Shown: piece by piece, positions 11,588 through 25,406 of the stretch
Numbering within the stretch: the stretch's first letter is position 1
Layout of the letters: every line of letters starts with the position of its first letter
Assembly (NCBI GenBank): GCA_013399305.1
Contig: VXAI01000139.1
Coordinates: 1,376,539 to 1,440,538 of the forward strand
Direction: 5' to 3'
DNA length: 64,000 nt
From: Rostratula benghalensis
Taxonomy: Eukaryota; Chordata; Aves; Charadriiformes; Rostratulidae
Position numbers and translations under genes: made by a program
The notes under the pieces: model-generated
Told to the model about the DNA's origin: nothing
Databases searched by the model: none
What the model saw: only the letters and a program-made list of their open reading frames with translations

Positions 11588-14500
11588 TTGTGTTAGTAGC
11601 CCCTGTCCTATTTAGCTTGGGTGAAATTTTAGGTCCTATTTGAATCATTGATTCTGCTCTGATGTAAAATCTTTTGCCTGACCAAGGGCAGGGTACTCAA
11701 GGAGTATCAAGAGGTTATCACCAAAATAAATAAATTTATCTGAAAGGTTTGGTTTCAGTCAGTCAGTTGGCTGGTTTTGATGAACAATTATCTCCCTCCC
11801 CTAAAACATTCCAGACAGGTTTCCTAATTACATGTCTGCCAAAAAATCACAAATCTGGATAAGTAATAAATGGTATCAGATGAGGTCCAAATTTTTGAAA
11901 GATCCTCTTAATCCAAATATTAGGATGCATAGCCCAGGATATGCATAAGTATGTAGGCTATTCATGGCAAAGAAAGTACAGGATTGTGCTTAAAATAGAC
12001 AGAAAATGTGATATGTCAGCAAAATTATCTCCAAGCATGTCTCAGAATTTCCCATGAGGCATCAGGGATCTTTGACCTAAGCTGAAAAAAAATTATTCTG
12101 CCTTTCGTTATGTATCTTAGTCACAGAATGACACATTAGGTTCACTTCAGTGAAGTCTGTGCCATCAGAATCCGGCATGAGTTTTCCTGTGACAGCATTA
12201 GATCAATCATTTTTTAAAGAATGCAAGTAATTGCATCTACTCTATCTTCTGAGGTAGTCCAAAACTGACACTTTGGGTTCACTGCAACCCGAGTTGCTAA
12301 CACAGGTTGGAAGGTGATATTTTTTTATTCTTATCTGAAAAAGTTTTAATAAATTTAAAAAGAAAAATAAAATAATATGAACAAAATGCCTAGAATTAGT
12401 TTTTAAAAAATGCGATAAATTTAATTGAAATCAAAGCACTGTTAGCTCTTATTGAATATACACTGAGGTTATATTTGTAATGGATAAGTCAAGGTATTTG
12501 ACATCTAGTGGTTTGCAAGAACCTCTGTGAACCAGGTCTTTAATGGCAATCTTTACCACAGTGACAGACTAAACAGAGAACAGAAAATACCACCTGGGTG
12601 TAACTTCTTGGTGAATTCACTATGGAGGGCTGGTACATGTGGTCTTTGAGCATAATGGATTACAATTGTGTCCAGTGAAAGAACTTTTCCTCATGCTGTA
12701 GATGTTCATAAAGGCCATTATGATATGCGTATCTTTGGCTAAACTTGCACTTCCTTTTCATAGTCTTGTCTACAGACACTGCAAGTTCAAGCCAAGCCCA
12801 AACCAGACTAGAAACAGTCCATGTTTTTCATGGTGATGGTAAGTAATCACTAGAACAAATGCAAAACATTCTTGTTAGCTGTCTGTTGCTGGCATATCTC
12901 AAAATGAGATTAGATTTTTTTTCAAAACAGAACTGTATTTGAAACAGGGAGAAATCCCAGGAAGTTCTCAGTTCTGCATTACACAGAAAGTCAGACTAGA
13001 TAATAGCAGTATTTCCTCCGGACCTTGTAGTCTGAAGATATAATATATACCACATGGCTGTACCACCAGAGAGGAAAGGCTGTGGGGCAATGGGAATGAG
13101 ATTATTTTTGCTGCTACAAATTTGCATTCAGAGAGCATTCCCTCTAGCTGTATTGCTGCTATCCTACTAACAGAAATGCCCAGCACATTTCTCCCCATGT
13201 CCCTCCAGGGTTCTTGCTAAGAGAGAAGGTCCTCTAAGAGTATCCTGTAGCTGCACCGCCTGACAGCTTAGCTGAGTGCTCTTGTAGGTGAAGAAGGATG
13301 AGAGGCACTAGACAAGCTATTTCCTTCCCCTCTCTTACCTCACGTCTAGATGAAGACTATCCTTGGCATTTTGTTCAGGTGGCAGGAAGGGTCATCATTA
13401 AAAGCAGTAAGGATCAAATCTTCCCCCTTCTTTGGGGTATCTAGCAGGTAGCCAGTCGAGATGGACCAGCACAAGTCCTACTAGACAGCGATGGAGAAAC
13501 AAAGGCCAAGGGAATGAACAGACACTTTCTCCTTCCCACTTCAAAATGTTCTCATTAGTCCTTCTCAGGCTCCGTCCATAGGTAAAGGTGTGTATTTGGT
13601 AGTCACTGGTTGTAACTAGGCCATCCTTGTAAGATCTGTGATGAGGCTAGAGGTAACGAAGACATAGCAGGATAGTTTTGTCTCTTCTCTATGCCTTAAA
13701 TCCTTCAGTTTTGTACAAAGAAATGAGAAACAAGAGGTTAGGTTGTTAAACTGAATCATACGAATCTGTTGTTCACGTGTTTTCGATCCTATAAAATCAA
13801 AGCACTGCACCCCTGCCAGGCATTAAAATGCCAGATTTGAAGGTCATTAAAAGCAGTAGTGTGCTTAATCAGGAGCCCTTACAGAACAGCACAAAGCTGC
13901 TCCTCCTTTTCTCAGCATGATTTGTTTTTTAATAAGGACAACCAAGATGGCAGCCCGTACAACACACAGTGTTATGCAAGCTGCTCTGCAGCAGGACGTG
14001 ATGATTTGCCAACTCTCTCAGCAGTGTTAATGTCTGTGTGAACAACTTAGAGGAAAGAGTGCCTTTTTAGTCCTTTACGTGCTTCCCCTGGTCTTATGGG
14101 CCTGTCTCATTTTGCTTAAAGAACGCAGTGGCAGGACTCATTATGTAGATAGGAATTTTTAAATGGTCTATCTTTATTATCTTCTGGTTTCCCACATGGA
14201 CTCCAATATTGGGTAACCTAAGGTAAAGGAGCTTATTCCCTAAGTCTTTTGTGAGCTTTCTAGCCTTCATCAGTCTATGCTAGCTGGCTGTTATGGTAAA
14301 CCTGGCTTAGTAGCTTCATCCTTAAATCATAAGGAGGATGGATGTGGGACTACATAAACCTTCAGCTGAGTTTTTATGAGTTCAAACTGCAATAGAGGCA
14401 ACTGAAAGCTAAGCTGTTGTCCCAGTTTGTTGTAGCTCCAGGAATTCCCTTGTGTGTGGTTCATCGCTCAAGTTAAACACAGGGTCTCTGACAGGTGGCC

Positions 14501-17500
14501 TGGACCTCACAGAAACATTGTCTTCAGTGTAGTTTGGAAGTCAGGCTGCTTGCTCCAGTCATCCACGAATTTAATGTAGGCAGAATGTGGCTACATATCT
14601 TCCCACACTGAAAATAACAAGCAACCAACCTACACTGCATGGTTTGCTACTGTCCCTTCATCCTTTCCCGTGAAATTCACTGTCCCATCTTCTTTGCTAC
14701 AGCCACAAGGCTTGGAGCCTGGGTCACTCTTGCTGCCTTCTCTGGCCAACTCTGCCAGCTCCATCTGAAATTCAAGTCACCAAATCGAGCAGCAGCTTTT
14801 GGCTCAGGCTACACCCAGCAGACCCTCAATGGTTAGGAACCAGTGGTTTATAGTACACAGCCCTAATACAACTGTGCACCTAACTTGACTGTTTCTCTGG
14901 TAGCAGAAGTGTTGTAATTAGATCAAACACCTCAGGGCATGGACCTGTCACAGGTCAGGCTGGGATATAGCTAGCATGTACCATCTCCTTTGTCTTCCCA
15001 CCTTTTGCCATTGGGATATATGGCCATTACGCTAATCTCAATAAAAAGGGGAGGTTTTAAAGCAGGAGAGGACAGCCATAGGGAAGGCAGGCAATGACAT
15101 GTGAACAATACACAAGTGAGTATTTGGTGTCCTAAAGCATTTTCAAATGTTAAAAAAAAATACAATTGGAGGCATAAGTTGAAAGTGTGTACAGGGAGCT
15201 TTTAAAGTGGAGGGCTACTCCTTACATGAAGGATTGCCTTTTTGTGTCTCTGGTCTTGGCAGCCTCCAGGAGCAAGCATATTGAAGGGGCTGAAGGATTA
15301 AGAAAAGAAGTTCCATGGTGGTTTTGTGGTGGACAAAATAAGAATCACATCTGCCCTTTCCTTTCAAGCCTTCCTTTTTCATTCTGAGTCTTTGCTAAGC
15401 AAACAAATCCTCGGATTGTGAGCTACCCTTTAGTTGTCTGCATTTCAGACATAAACCTGACTCTTTCATGCTCAGTTTTATGAGCCAGGGAGACGATTCT
15501 GAAACCCTGGGGAAATGCAATTACGCATCTAATTTCCTAGCAGTGAAGGCAAAGGTTTTCAAACAGATCTGATGACTGTGGGCAACCACTTTGTGAGGAA
15601 AATAAAGAGAACCTGTAACTCAGAAAATGCTGAGCCTTTTGAAAGCTGTTTGCTTAGACAGAATTTGATGGAGGGAGAAAAAACCTTGCTGGCTTTATTT
15701 TTCCTTTCTTAAGCTTGCAGATGGAGCTCAGGTCTTATGAGAGCAGGGGATGAGTAGCATGGATATAAGCCAGACATAGGACTGGTAGGCTGCCCCAGAT
15801 AGATGTGTTGATCCCTTGCCATGAAGGATTCTCTGCTGTTCTCATCCCAAACAGCTCCTGATCACGGACTAACAGCTGAGCTGTGGTGTTGATTATCATA
15901 ACACTCAGGCAAGGTTATAAAGGAGCCTGCTTTTTATCAGAGACTGAACTGTGAGAGTTCATTTCCTTCCAGTTGAGCCAAGGTTTTCAGAGCAGTTGGG
16001 TATGTTTTACTGGTCTTGTTGCACAAACTCATCCCATTTGTGTGGCTCTGAGACTGAAATATTTGACGTTTACCCCGTGTTTGCTAAGAGTGCACAAGCT
16101 GGATCAAAGAGCAATGAAGACAGAAGTCTCAGATTCCTCTGTCTTTTGTGCCGAAGGATCCAGAGGCATTTTTAGGAAGGTGGTATTATGGATGTCCTGA
16201 TGAATAGGAGAAACCAGGAGTGATACTCACTGTGTAGCTGTGGGTACAAGGATAAGTAACCAATGGATGACTGAAATCATGTCCTGAGAAATAGATGTCC
16301 AGTGAACTCCTGAACGACCGTGCAGAAGATGCAAAATTTAGCTCCCATCTGAAGGACCAAAGCTGGTTAAGCATACGGTACTCTTCTATATTTAGGGATT
16401 CTGAACTGCTGAATGGACTGTGCCAGGGTTTGAACTTCTGCCTAAAGACACTGATAAACTTCAAAGACAAGCTGTTATAATGATACTAGGTGTTTGTATT
16501 TTGCCGTATGTATCCTGATGTATTTAAAAGACAAATCTCATGTTTCCACAACCATGATAGTTCTTACCTGCCTCTTGCTAGTTAAAAGAACCAACCCTAT
16601 CCTCCCTCTATATCAACCCCAGATCTCCAACAGGCAGTAGTGTGAAAATCCTCCACAGGAAATATTTGAAAATCTTGTAATTTGTTATTGAGAAAATGAA
16701 TATTTACTGTAGTTCTGCCAAGAGAGTTTGGCCTGGCTTGTCTGTACTCCTTTGTATGCTGGCCCATGGCCTGAAAAAGAAATTGGGACCAGCCAACCTA
16801 AGTCAGTACTTTCTCATGCTCCCAGTCACCACCTGCCCCATTGCAGGAACAATCTGAGGACTCTGGCCCAGGGAGGCTGATGGCAGCACGAGCTTGGAGG
16901 GTCATGGATGGATGTCCTTCTCCAGTCCCATTGCCATTACCACATTACTTTCAGTATGGAGCTTTGTCTTTCTCTCTGTATTGCCCTTTTAATGCAATGT
17001 AGGTAATATTTAGTTCACTTGTGAAGTACTCTGAACTCAGACTACTTTGTTATAATAGTGATTATTTTCTCCTGTGGCAAAGGTGAAGCTGAAGGTTGCA
17101 ATGAAAGGACAAGGGGTGGTGTAGTAGGTACAGCCTATGTCTGGCTCTGGCAGCCTCTCCTTGAAGAATGTGTGAAGAGGGCAGTCACATTCATTTGCCA
17201 AGAGAAAGTCTCTTTACAAGAGAAAGTAGTTTTGGAAGGGCTGAAGATGCTTTCTCCTCTCCTTCTTAGCAGCCATTAATTTCTCCATTTTTTTAAAATA
17301 GCTTTTTATTGTCTGGTATTGTTAATACTCCCAATGTGTGGATTTTTTCCTGTAAAGCATGACATAAGGACAGATTGGTAAGGTTGGATAAAATAATTCC
17401 ATTCATTTCAAAAGTATTTCTGACTGTGCCTCAGGTGGAAAATAAATTTTCTTTGGGATGATATTTTATTTTTGTGAACTGAACTCCCCATCAAAACATG

Positions 17501-19622
17501 AATGAGTACAAAAGCCAGCGGAACTGTGATGTGACAACAAAAAATATTTTCTTGGAGTCAGCACTGTTGCGTGGCCTGAAACATGTGCTTCCATGTTTAA
17601 GACATGAAGCATCAGCAGGGAGTACAAACAGACCAGAGTTTGACCTAATGGACATGGAAGATACACTTATTCCCTGGAAGAAAATCTCCCATCAGGATCT
17701 GGATATTATATGTTCTGGCCTTTCAGACAGCTTTTCATTTTGACCAGATTTGCTCCCTACTTTGTCTCCTAAAAATAATGCTGTTTTTTAAAGAGCCTTC
17801 TATCGAGCTGCTAAGACCCTCCCAAACAGAACCACATTAGCACTAGCTAGCCCACTTTATGAATATTCATAATTAATGAATATGCTATAATTTGTATTCA
17901 CTCAGCTATCCCCCCCTGCTCTCTGTATGGTGGCATCAAAGTAAATACAGGTGTTTTAAATGTGAAGGGCTGATTAAAAGGAAAGGGGAAGGCAAATTTC
18001 ACACTTCAGTTAGTGCTTTTGAGTCAGTCCCTCTGGCTGCAGATTGCCTGATGCAATTGGCTGCTCCCCACAGCTGCCATTGAACATGAGAAGCAATGCA
18101 ACTTGCCCTGAAGTCTCTAGTTAACAGCAAAGGTCATGGGAAAGTAATATTGTGGTATTCTACAAGTTAACACTGCAATTAAAGAGAGGTTAGGAAATAG
18201 AATCCTGCTAACGGTTGGCTTGTGAACATCATGTGTCTGCATTCTGTCTGACACTCAGGACAGATGCCTATGAAAAGCAAATGAAATCCGTCCCTATAGC
18301 ATAGCCTGCAGAAACAGTATGTCTTTTACTCCAGGAAAGGCACAGACAGGACTCAGAACCACACAGATGCACACCCTGGACACATTCTGGAAATGTGCTC
18401 CTCTGCTGAAAACAGAGTGCAGTGCAGTGCAGCCATCTCTACCACCTCTCCGAAGAGGCAGCTGGCCATTTGATCTCTTCTGCCATCCCTAGGTTCACAC
18501 TTTTTGCCTCTTTCAGACCCTTTAACTTTACACACTTACCCCATTTCATACACATTTTAACTCAGTTATAACTCAGTGAGGAGACTGAAAACACAGGAAA
18601 CTTGTGATGACTTAGACAAACCTGTACATTTTGGTTCCAGTGTAAGGGTCTCTGGAGTGGGATGCTGGAGGACCTTGCTCCTTGCTGCATGGAAGAGGAT
18701 CTCCCTGTTGTACATCTCTCCCTTAACAGCGCTGTGTGTGGCACCAAGAAGACCCATGTGGGTTCTAGCCCATTTGAGTGCAAGCTGGTTTTCTCATGAT
18801 GCCCAATGGCTGGAGTGGAAAAACATGCCTTAGTGCTATCCCAGTGCAGAGATGTGCACCACAGCCTCTGCATGTCTGTTGCTTTCTCCCCTTTCTCTTG
18901 GGCAAATTAGCTCAAAATTTTTGCAGCATGTGATGCTCATTTTGGGGGATGATCCATGTTATCCCTCAACTGAGAAAGCACTACTTCGATATTTGAAATT
19001 TATCAGTAAGGGATAAAAAGAGATCATTTAAATGTCCTCAGACCTGTGCGAGCCCTTGAGCACGTTGGAGCAAAAGTGATACCTCAAATAAACCTCTTTG
19101 TGTGAATCCCCCAGGGTGCTTCATCTCTAGCTTCCGCTGTCCAGGTGGGAGTGGTGAGCTTATGCAATCCAGAAGGGACCACAGAAATACATGTCTGGTT
19201 TTGCTCTGGAGAAAAAAACCTTTCCAAAGTGCCTTCACTTAAGGTAATCACCCTCCCAGAAAGGCAAGGAAGGAAATGCACACCAAGTACCTGGGTAAAG
19301 GGTATGTCTCTACACGCAAACTAAAATTTCTAGAGTGTCTGCCTCCCCTCTTTCTCAGATACAAATAACTTTAAAAAAATTGTGGAAAGTATGATGATAG
19401 GTTATTTACGATATCAGACATGGGGGCAAAAGATCTGTAACCTGTTCTGCCTCTGCAAATGTTGTGTGAGACCCACTGAATCCTGCAATGGGTAAATGTA
19501 CCAGAGGTACCAGATCTGAGAAGACATTCTCTGGACTGGTAGACATGTAGCTTGGCAGTGCCTTAGAATCTGCCTCTGCACAGGATGCTTACAGTCCCAC
19601 TCTGCAATGTGCCTAGTCTCTG
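11588..19622. other. Unannotated non-coding DNA
   Basis: No gene or interspersed repeat was recognised in these 8 kb. The only item I single out is an AT-rich cluster of ATGAAT/ATTCAT words at 17859-17882. Open frames are under about 105 codons, overlap in several frames and resemble nothing known. Confidence 0.6.
17859..17886. promoter_or_regulatory. Possible homeodomain/POU site cluster
   Basis: A perfect 12-bp palindrome ATGAATATTCAT is followed by AATTA and another ATGAAT, then ATGCTATAAT. These are compatible with POU or homeodomain binding words. This is inference only; AT-rich DNA produces such words by chance. Confidence 0.2.
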
Positions 19623-19718
19623 CTCTCTCTTTCTCTCTTTCTCTCTTTCTCTCTTTCTCTCTTTCTCTCTTTCTCTCTTTCTCTCTTTCTCTCTTTCTCT
19701 CTTTCTCTCTTTCTCTCT
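19623..19718 (+). repeat. (CTCTCTTT)n polypyrimidine microsatellite, left arm
   Basis: About twelve uninterrupted copies of the octamer CTCTCTTT run directly into the N gap. All bases on this strand are C or T. Any open frames here are artefacts of the repeat. Confidence 0.97.
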
Positions 19719-20103
19719 NNNNNNNNNNNNNNNNNNNNNNNNNNNNNNNNNNNNNNNNNNNNNNNNNNNNNNNNNNNNNNNNNNNNNNNNNNNNNNNNNN
19801 NNNNNNNNNNNNNNNNNNNNNNNNNNNNNNNNNNNNNNNNNNNNNNNNNNNNNNNNNNNNNNNNNNNNNNNNNNNNNNNNNNNNNNNNNNNNNNNNNNNN
19901 NNNNNNNNNNNNNNNNNNNNNNNNNNNNNNNNNNNNNNNNNNNNNNNNNNNNNNNNNNNNNNNNNNNNNNNNNNNNNNNNNNNNNNNNNNNNNNNNNNNN
20001 NNNNNNNNNNNNNNNNNNNNNNNNNNNNNNNNNNNNNNNNNNNNNNNNNNNNNNNNNNNNNNNNNNNNNNNNNNNNNNNNNNNNNNNNNNNNNNNNNNNN
20101 NNN
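19719..20103. other. Assembly gap (385 N)
   Basis: A run of 385 N separates two arms of polypyrimidine repeat. The repeat almost certainly continues into the gap. The true length is unknown. Confidence 0.99.
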
Positions 20104-20198
20104 TCCTTTCTTCCTTTCTTCCTTTCTTCCTTTCTTCCTTTCTTCCTTTCTTCCTTTCTTCCTTTCTTCCTTTCTTCCTTTCTTCCTTTCTTCCTTTC
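20104..20198 (+). repeat. (TCCTTTCT)n polypyrimidine microsatellite, right arm
   Basis: About twelve near-perfect copies of the octamer TCCTTTCT follow the gap. The period is 8, the same as the left arm, but the motif differs. The repeat ends at CCTTTCAT, where single-copy-looking sequence resumes. Confidence 0.97.
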
Positions 20199-20496
20199 AT
20201 AGGGGTGGAGGAGATAGTAGCTATCAGACGGTGTTTCATAAACTGTTTCTCTTGCTTGATAAACTCATTCCCATCTGTGTTTTTTGAAGACCAGTCATCC
20301 TTTGAAACACTTTGGAACTATCAACTATAATCCTTTGCATCATGTAGGCAGTGAGGCACTATTAATGCTTACAGGGGCTCTTGGATGTGAGAATCCTACC
20401 TGCATGGAGTTAATCACCCGCCTTTGCAAGTGTGGCAGCTCTCTTGAACACTAATACCCCTATTACTTCTAACATATTAGCTTTGCTAGGCAGAGG

Positions 20497-20621
20497 CATA
20501 AAGCCCACATTATTAGCATGCAAGATACATTTCTATTAATAGCTGTTCATTTCTATTAATAGCTGTTCCCATAAAGCCCACATTATTAGCATGCAAGATA
20601 CATTTCTATTAATAGCTGTTC
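20497..20621 (+). repeat. Nested tandem duplication (52-base unit)
   Basis: A 52-base unit starting CATAAAGCCCACATTATTAG occurs identically at 20497-20548 and 20570-20621. Between them is an extra copy (20549-20568) of the last 20 bases of the unit, ATTTCTATTAATAGCTGTTC, plus one C. The exact identity points to a recent event or an assembly duplication. Confidence 0.95.
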
Positions 20622-23600
20622 ACCAGTTCTTAATTAGATCAGCATATATTGAAGATATGTAGCTGAATTAAACTAGACTGAATGAAGAGCTACTATCAGA
20701 ATTTCAGATTTTCAGCTGGATTTTCTATGTCAACTTGTCTTTAGAACTACAATGAAATTTTCCTTTTCCTTAGCCTCAACAAAATAGCTTGGCTTCTATA
20801 GAGAGCTAATAAATAACCTGGCATACATTTTTCTCCTCCCCACCCCCCTTCACTCCTGCATGATTGAATTTTTCAGCATTTAATAACATTTCTTGCCAGC
20901 ACAGCAATATCATTTCTAAATCTCAACACCCAGAAAAAAAGTAAGTTTAGACAATATTGAAGTGAAGCAACCAGAAGTTGGAATTGAAGTTTTGGCACTG
21001 AGTACAAAGTCTGCCATTTATTCAACTTCTAAAACATCCCAGTCTCCATTTTGAAGCTGTCTATTGTGGATATTTTAATTCAGTGTCTGAGGACTTTGTG
21101 ACTTCATTCAGGGCTTTTAAAAAGTCTATTAACTGTTCAATTACTTCTTCAGAATTCACAATTGTCTTCTTTTACTGACTGCTTTTTTGTAATTGGGTGG
21201 GGGTTTTTACCTCCAGCCTCAAAAATTCAGACCTGTTAAGTGCTGACTGATTTTTTCAAGGTCTTGAAGAGCCCCTGAATTTCAGCCAGGTTCTGTAGCT
21301 AACTCTTTAATGCTATGAAAATTCATAGGATTTCCAAAAGACTTGGTTTGTTGCCATTCATGATGCGACCGTGCCAACTGATTCTAACACATTTGACAGC
21401 CATAAAGTGACTGGTGAAGGCAGGTGAGGGAGAAAAATACGTCACCAGAGTATAGGATCAGTCAGCTACAGCAACAACAAAAACCAGCAAAGCTGTCCTC
21501 AAACTGAAATAGAATGTTTTCAAAAGTAGAGACTCACTCCTTCAGTGACAGTCACTAGCTCAGGATGCCATGCACCCACAATTTCATATACTTTATAGGA
21601 ATAATATAACATAAGGTCCACAGCCAAGAAGTATTTGTGCTTTTATAAGACTTAATGTTACACAAACTTTCTGCCAGACAGTGGCTCAGAAATGCCTGTA
21701 CGGCCTCTAACGCTATTTGTGTCATGGGACTTTTTTTTGCTTTTGTTAGACAAACCAGTAGTTAAATTCATCTAAATATGCCAAGTCAGAAATGCTTTAT
21801 GTGATTTCTGCAAGAACTTCTCATCTCTTTCAACACCAGGTTGGGGAGGGGGGTTGGCAAGTCAATTGTGCCTTGTTGTGCCAACAAAAAGTTGTGTCAT
21901 TTTTGTTAATATGAAAGGAAGTGAATAATAAAATGACACAATGACTTTGCTGATGGAAATAAATGCTGTGACCAGAAAAGGAAAGTGCTGGAAGAGAAAA
22001 AAACAGGTCAGAAAATGGGCAAAGAGGTTGGCTAGGTGTAAGACTGGTAGCAGTAGATCATTAGACACCTCTGGAGAATGTGTTAATCTCGTACCACAGC
22101 TTTTCAGTCAAGTCTTCATTTAAATGTATTGCCATTGCTCTTGTATATCCTTAAAAATAGAGATGTGGGTTTCACAGTACTCAACAGAGGTTGGCTGTCT
22201 TTGTACAGCAGGAAAATTGAAGAGGCTTGTGTTATTCAGCAAGTCTGTATCAGACTGGAAACTAGACAGGAGATCTTCTATTTGCATCTATAACCACTAG
22301 GAACTGATGCTTTCTTATACTAACTGTATCTTGGGAGATTACAAATGAAAACACTGAGAAATAATACCACAATAAATTTACATGTTATCATATGAAATTA
22401 AACAATGAGTATTTTAAACCAGCAAAGCTGATCATTATTAAATTAGCATTATAAAGACATTCTGTGGCTCTTGGGATCTCAGTTGTTTTAGTGTCAAGAT
22501 GGATTAATTGTCCATATAAGAGAGTTATTTGCCTCAAATTTATACTGTTGTAATCAAGATTGAGAGCTATCCAGTAATGCTGCATTCTTGTCCAAGTCTG
22601 AGTTTTTCTCTGAAATGGACAGCTTCAAGCTGGTGCAGATTTAGCAATTTAATAAAATCTGGCGTAATTCTAATTGATATGTGTTATCTTTTGAACAAGA
22701 AAATACAAAACTAGGAGCTTTGGTCTTGAATGACAGTTGTTAGTCATACATTAGTTCATATCCTGATGAAAAGAAAATAGCTGGGCTTCACTGCCAACTC
22801 AGACTAACAAACACTATTCTCCTTTAACATCCGTTGTTCAAAATCATGGACGTGTGCAATGGTGGAAAAGAGCTTTTGTTGGAAAAGAGCCTCTATGTGT
22901 CTTTTGTATGACAGTTTTACTTTCTTTTCTTCAGAAAATGCATGACCCAGTAGAACACCCTTTCTGGGAGTTCTGGGACCCTTTCTGCTTGGAAGAATTT
23001 TGGTGTCCTTTCAGAAGTATCTGAATCTGAATATTTGTCATAGATCAAGGTCCTTAGTTTGCTTGGACCTACGCCACTTGATGTGATAGGACATTTATAC
23101 TGAGGTAGCCTTCATATCCAGCAATGTAAAAAACAACGATGCCCACATGTAGTGGGTGTTTAGGCTACTGACTTTGCAATCCAAATAAATATCTGCCTAT
23201 TTAAAGTGGGCTCAGTTAAAGAAAGTTTTAGTATAGTCTATATAGAGGCTTAAATGTCTGAATGTATAGCACGATATCTTAGCCATTCAGCTTTAAGTTC
23301 ATTAGATCTTCAGAATTCATAGCTTAGCACTGAGATACATGGAGAAAGCTAGAGATCTGCTGAAGTAAAGAATTTAGTGTTAAGGCCATCACTATTTTCT
23401 GCTTGGGGCAAAGTAAAAGGTGGTATTTTGCTGAAGAGAACAAGCAGCTCACCCCAACAAGCAGCCTGTTCAGAGAGTAGAAGACTGCTGGTGAGGATTG
23501 CTGAGTTTCTTAATTTCTTTTTTCCTGGCCTTTGACTAACAAACTGTCAAGGCTTACAGAATTGCAGCACTGGCAGGTATAAGCAAGAAAAATGTTGCTT

Positions 23601-25382
23601 CTAATGAACGCACTGGGACATTAGAGACTGAGAGCTAAAGGGGTGTGTCATTGTCAACATACTTGCTCAGAGCATGAGCACTTCAATCCATCAAGGTGGT
23701 AGTCCATATCTAATGGAAGCCAAGTGGTATCTTGCTGCAGGATATTTTCAAAGACTGAGGCTCAAATATTTGTACTTCTTGATCACTCTGGCTTTGTGAC
23801 CAGTAATTCTTGAAAACACATGTGAAACATGTTAGTTCATGTAAGGGAAACAAGCTCCTTGCTGACCACAGGGCGCCAGCTGGTTGCAGTGATTTCTGGA
23901 GTGCTTTTCAGCTCTCCACCTAGGCTTGAGTCTAAATCTTGAGTTATTTTTTTCAAGGAACAGTGAGTGGACTCTGGTCAAACTGGACTGTCCACTCTCA
24001 GCGCAACCCTGGCACAGTCAGCAGTCTGCAGAGGATGAGCAATAGCGCACACTGCTTCGACTGTTTTCAGTCACATGATTTGATTTCTCCTTTCCGTAGA
24101 GCTTAGTACTGTAGGTCAGAAAGACAGAGACTGATGAAAGCAAAGGCAGGGAAAGCCCAGCTAGGCACAACTGCTGGTGAGAACAGCCCAAGCACAACAT
24201 TTTCCGCATTTTTACCGTGAACTTGTCCCCTCAACTGAACCAAGCAGAAGAAAGGTGGCACAGGACCTGCCTTGGTATCCCACATGCAAAGATCATGTGG
24301 TCAATGATATTTCCCAGTCACAACCTCACACAAGGAGAAGGTTTCCTTGAAAGAAGGAACCTCCAAGTTTACAAGTCCCCTCCCATTCTTCTCCCTGTGG
24401 TCATTGCCTTAGCTTTGGGTTTACTCAAGCCTGAGCATTGGCTGCCGGTTTTAGTTTTAAGTCTCAATCTTGCCTGCTGAAAAAGCACTGGAAATGTTTG
24501 AAATGGTCTATGTTAGCTTGTAAGGAACCATAAGTGCTTGTCCACCAGCTTCCAGTGAGTTCTGAATACTCAGACTCATAATGCAATCTCCTAATATTCC
24601 TTTCCCTTGACCTGCCTTTGTTATGAATTAGAATTAAATAGTTCCAACTGGAAAATGGAAAAAAATTATACACACAATTGAACATCTGTATTTTGTGTCT
24701 GAAGGAAGTCCATTTAAGTAGCATGCATTATTTCTAAAGGAGAACACAGGTACCCTGACATTAATATTCAAAGCCATGACAGAAAAGTATTTTACATTGA
24801 TATCGATATTTTCTTTGGTACAGAGTATAGACATATTACAAGTAGTCAAGAACTTTTTCTAGAAATCGTTGTGCTGAAACATTAGTGATTGTTTAAAAGC
24901 AAGCGTATTTGTGTCTTATTTGTATGCATGTTAGAATGTTTGTTCCATTATCCATGATAACATATTATTAATTAGAGTATCCAGGAAGCTTCCAATTATT
25001 GATCATAGATGATTCTCCTATGCACTGGAGGAAGCATAGCAGAAAAGATTTTAGAGGATAGCTGTTACCATAAGGAACTGCTCAATGTGTGTGTACTGAA
25101 GTGACACTAGATCCTCCTCATTGACTTGGTAGATGCCAATGAAAGCGAAGAATATGTATCAGACACTACAGTGTTTTTAAGTGAAAAAACTTAAGTTTTT
25201 TAGTGACATACTTTTCCATGCAACACATGTTGTTTTCACAGGTGGGAACTGAATTTCCTGTAAAGCCAGTTATGTAAACTGGCATTGTACTGTTAGCCAT
25301 TGCTCTGCAAAGTAGGAGGTGGTAATCAGGATGAGTGGGAAATAAAGTCCAGATAAGAGACTGTGGCTCCTAAAAGACTGGC

Positions 25383-25406
25383 CATTTTAACCACATGGTT
25401 AAAATG
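25383..25406. repeat. Near-perfect palindrome, 11-bp arms
   Basis: CATTTTAACCA (25383-25393), a CA spacer and TGGTTAAAATG (25396-25406) form two perfectly complementary 11-base arms. This could extrude as a small cruciform or fold as a hairpin. No element context is visible. Confidence 0.85.

Noticed and set aside
19585..20287. Open frames of more than 200 codons across the polypyrimidine tract
   Set aside because: They are produced by the octamer repeat and by N bases, and read only Ser, Leu, Phe, Pro or, on the other strand, Glu, Arg, Lys, Gly.
23070..23270. Wording reminiscent of an ancient amniote repeat
   Set aside because: I could not match landmarks in order to a family, so I did not annotate it.
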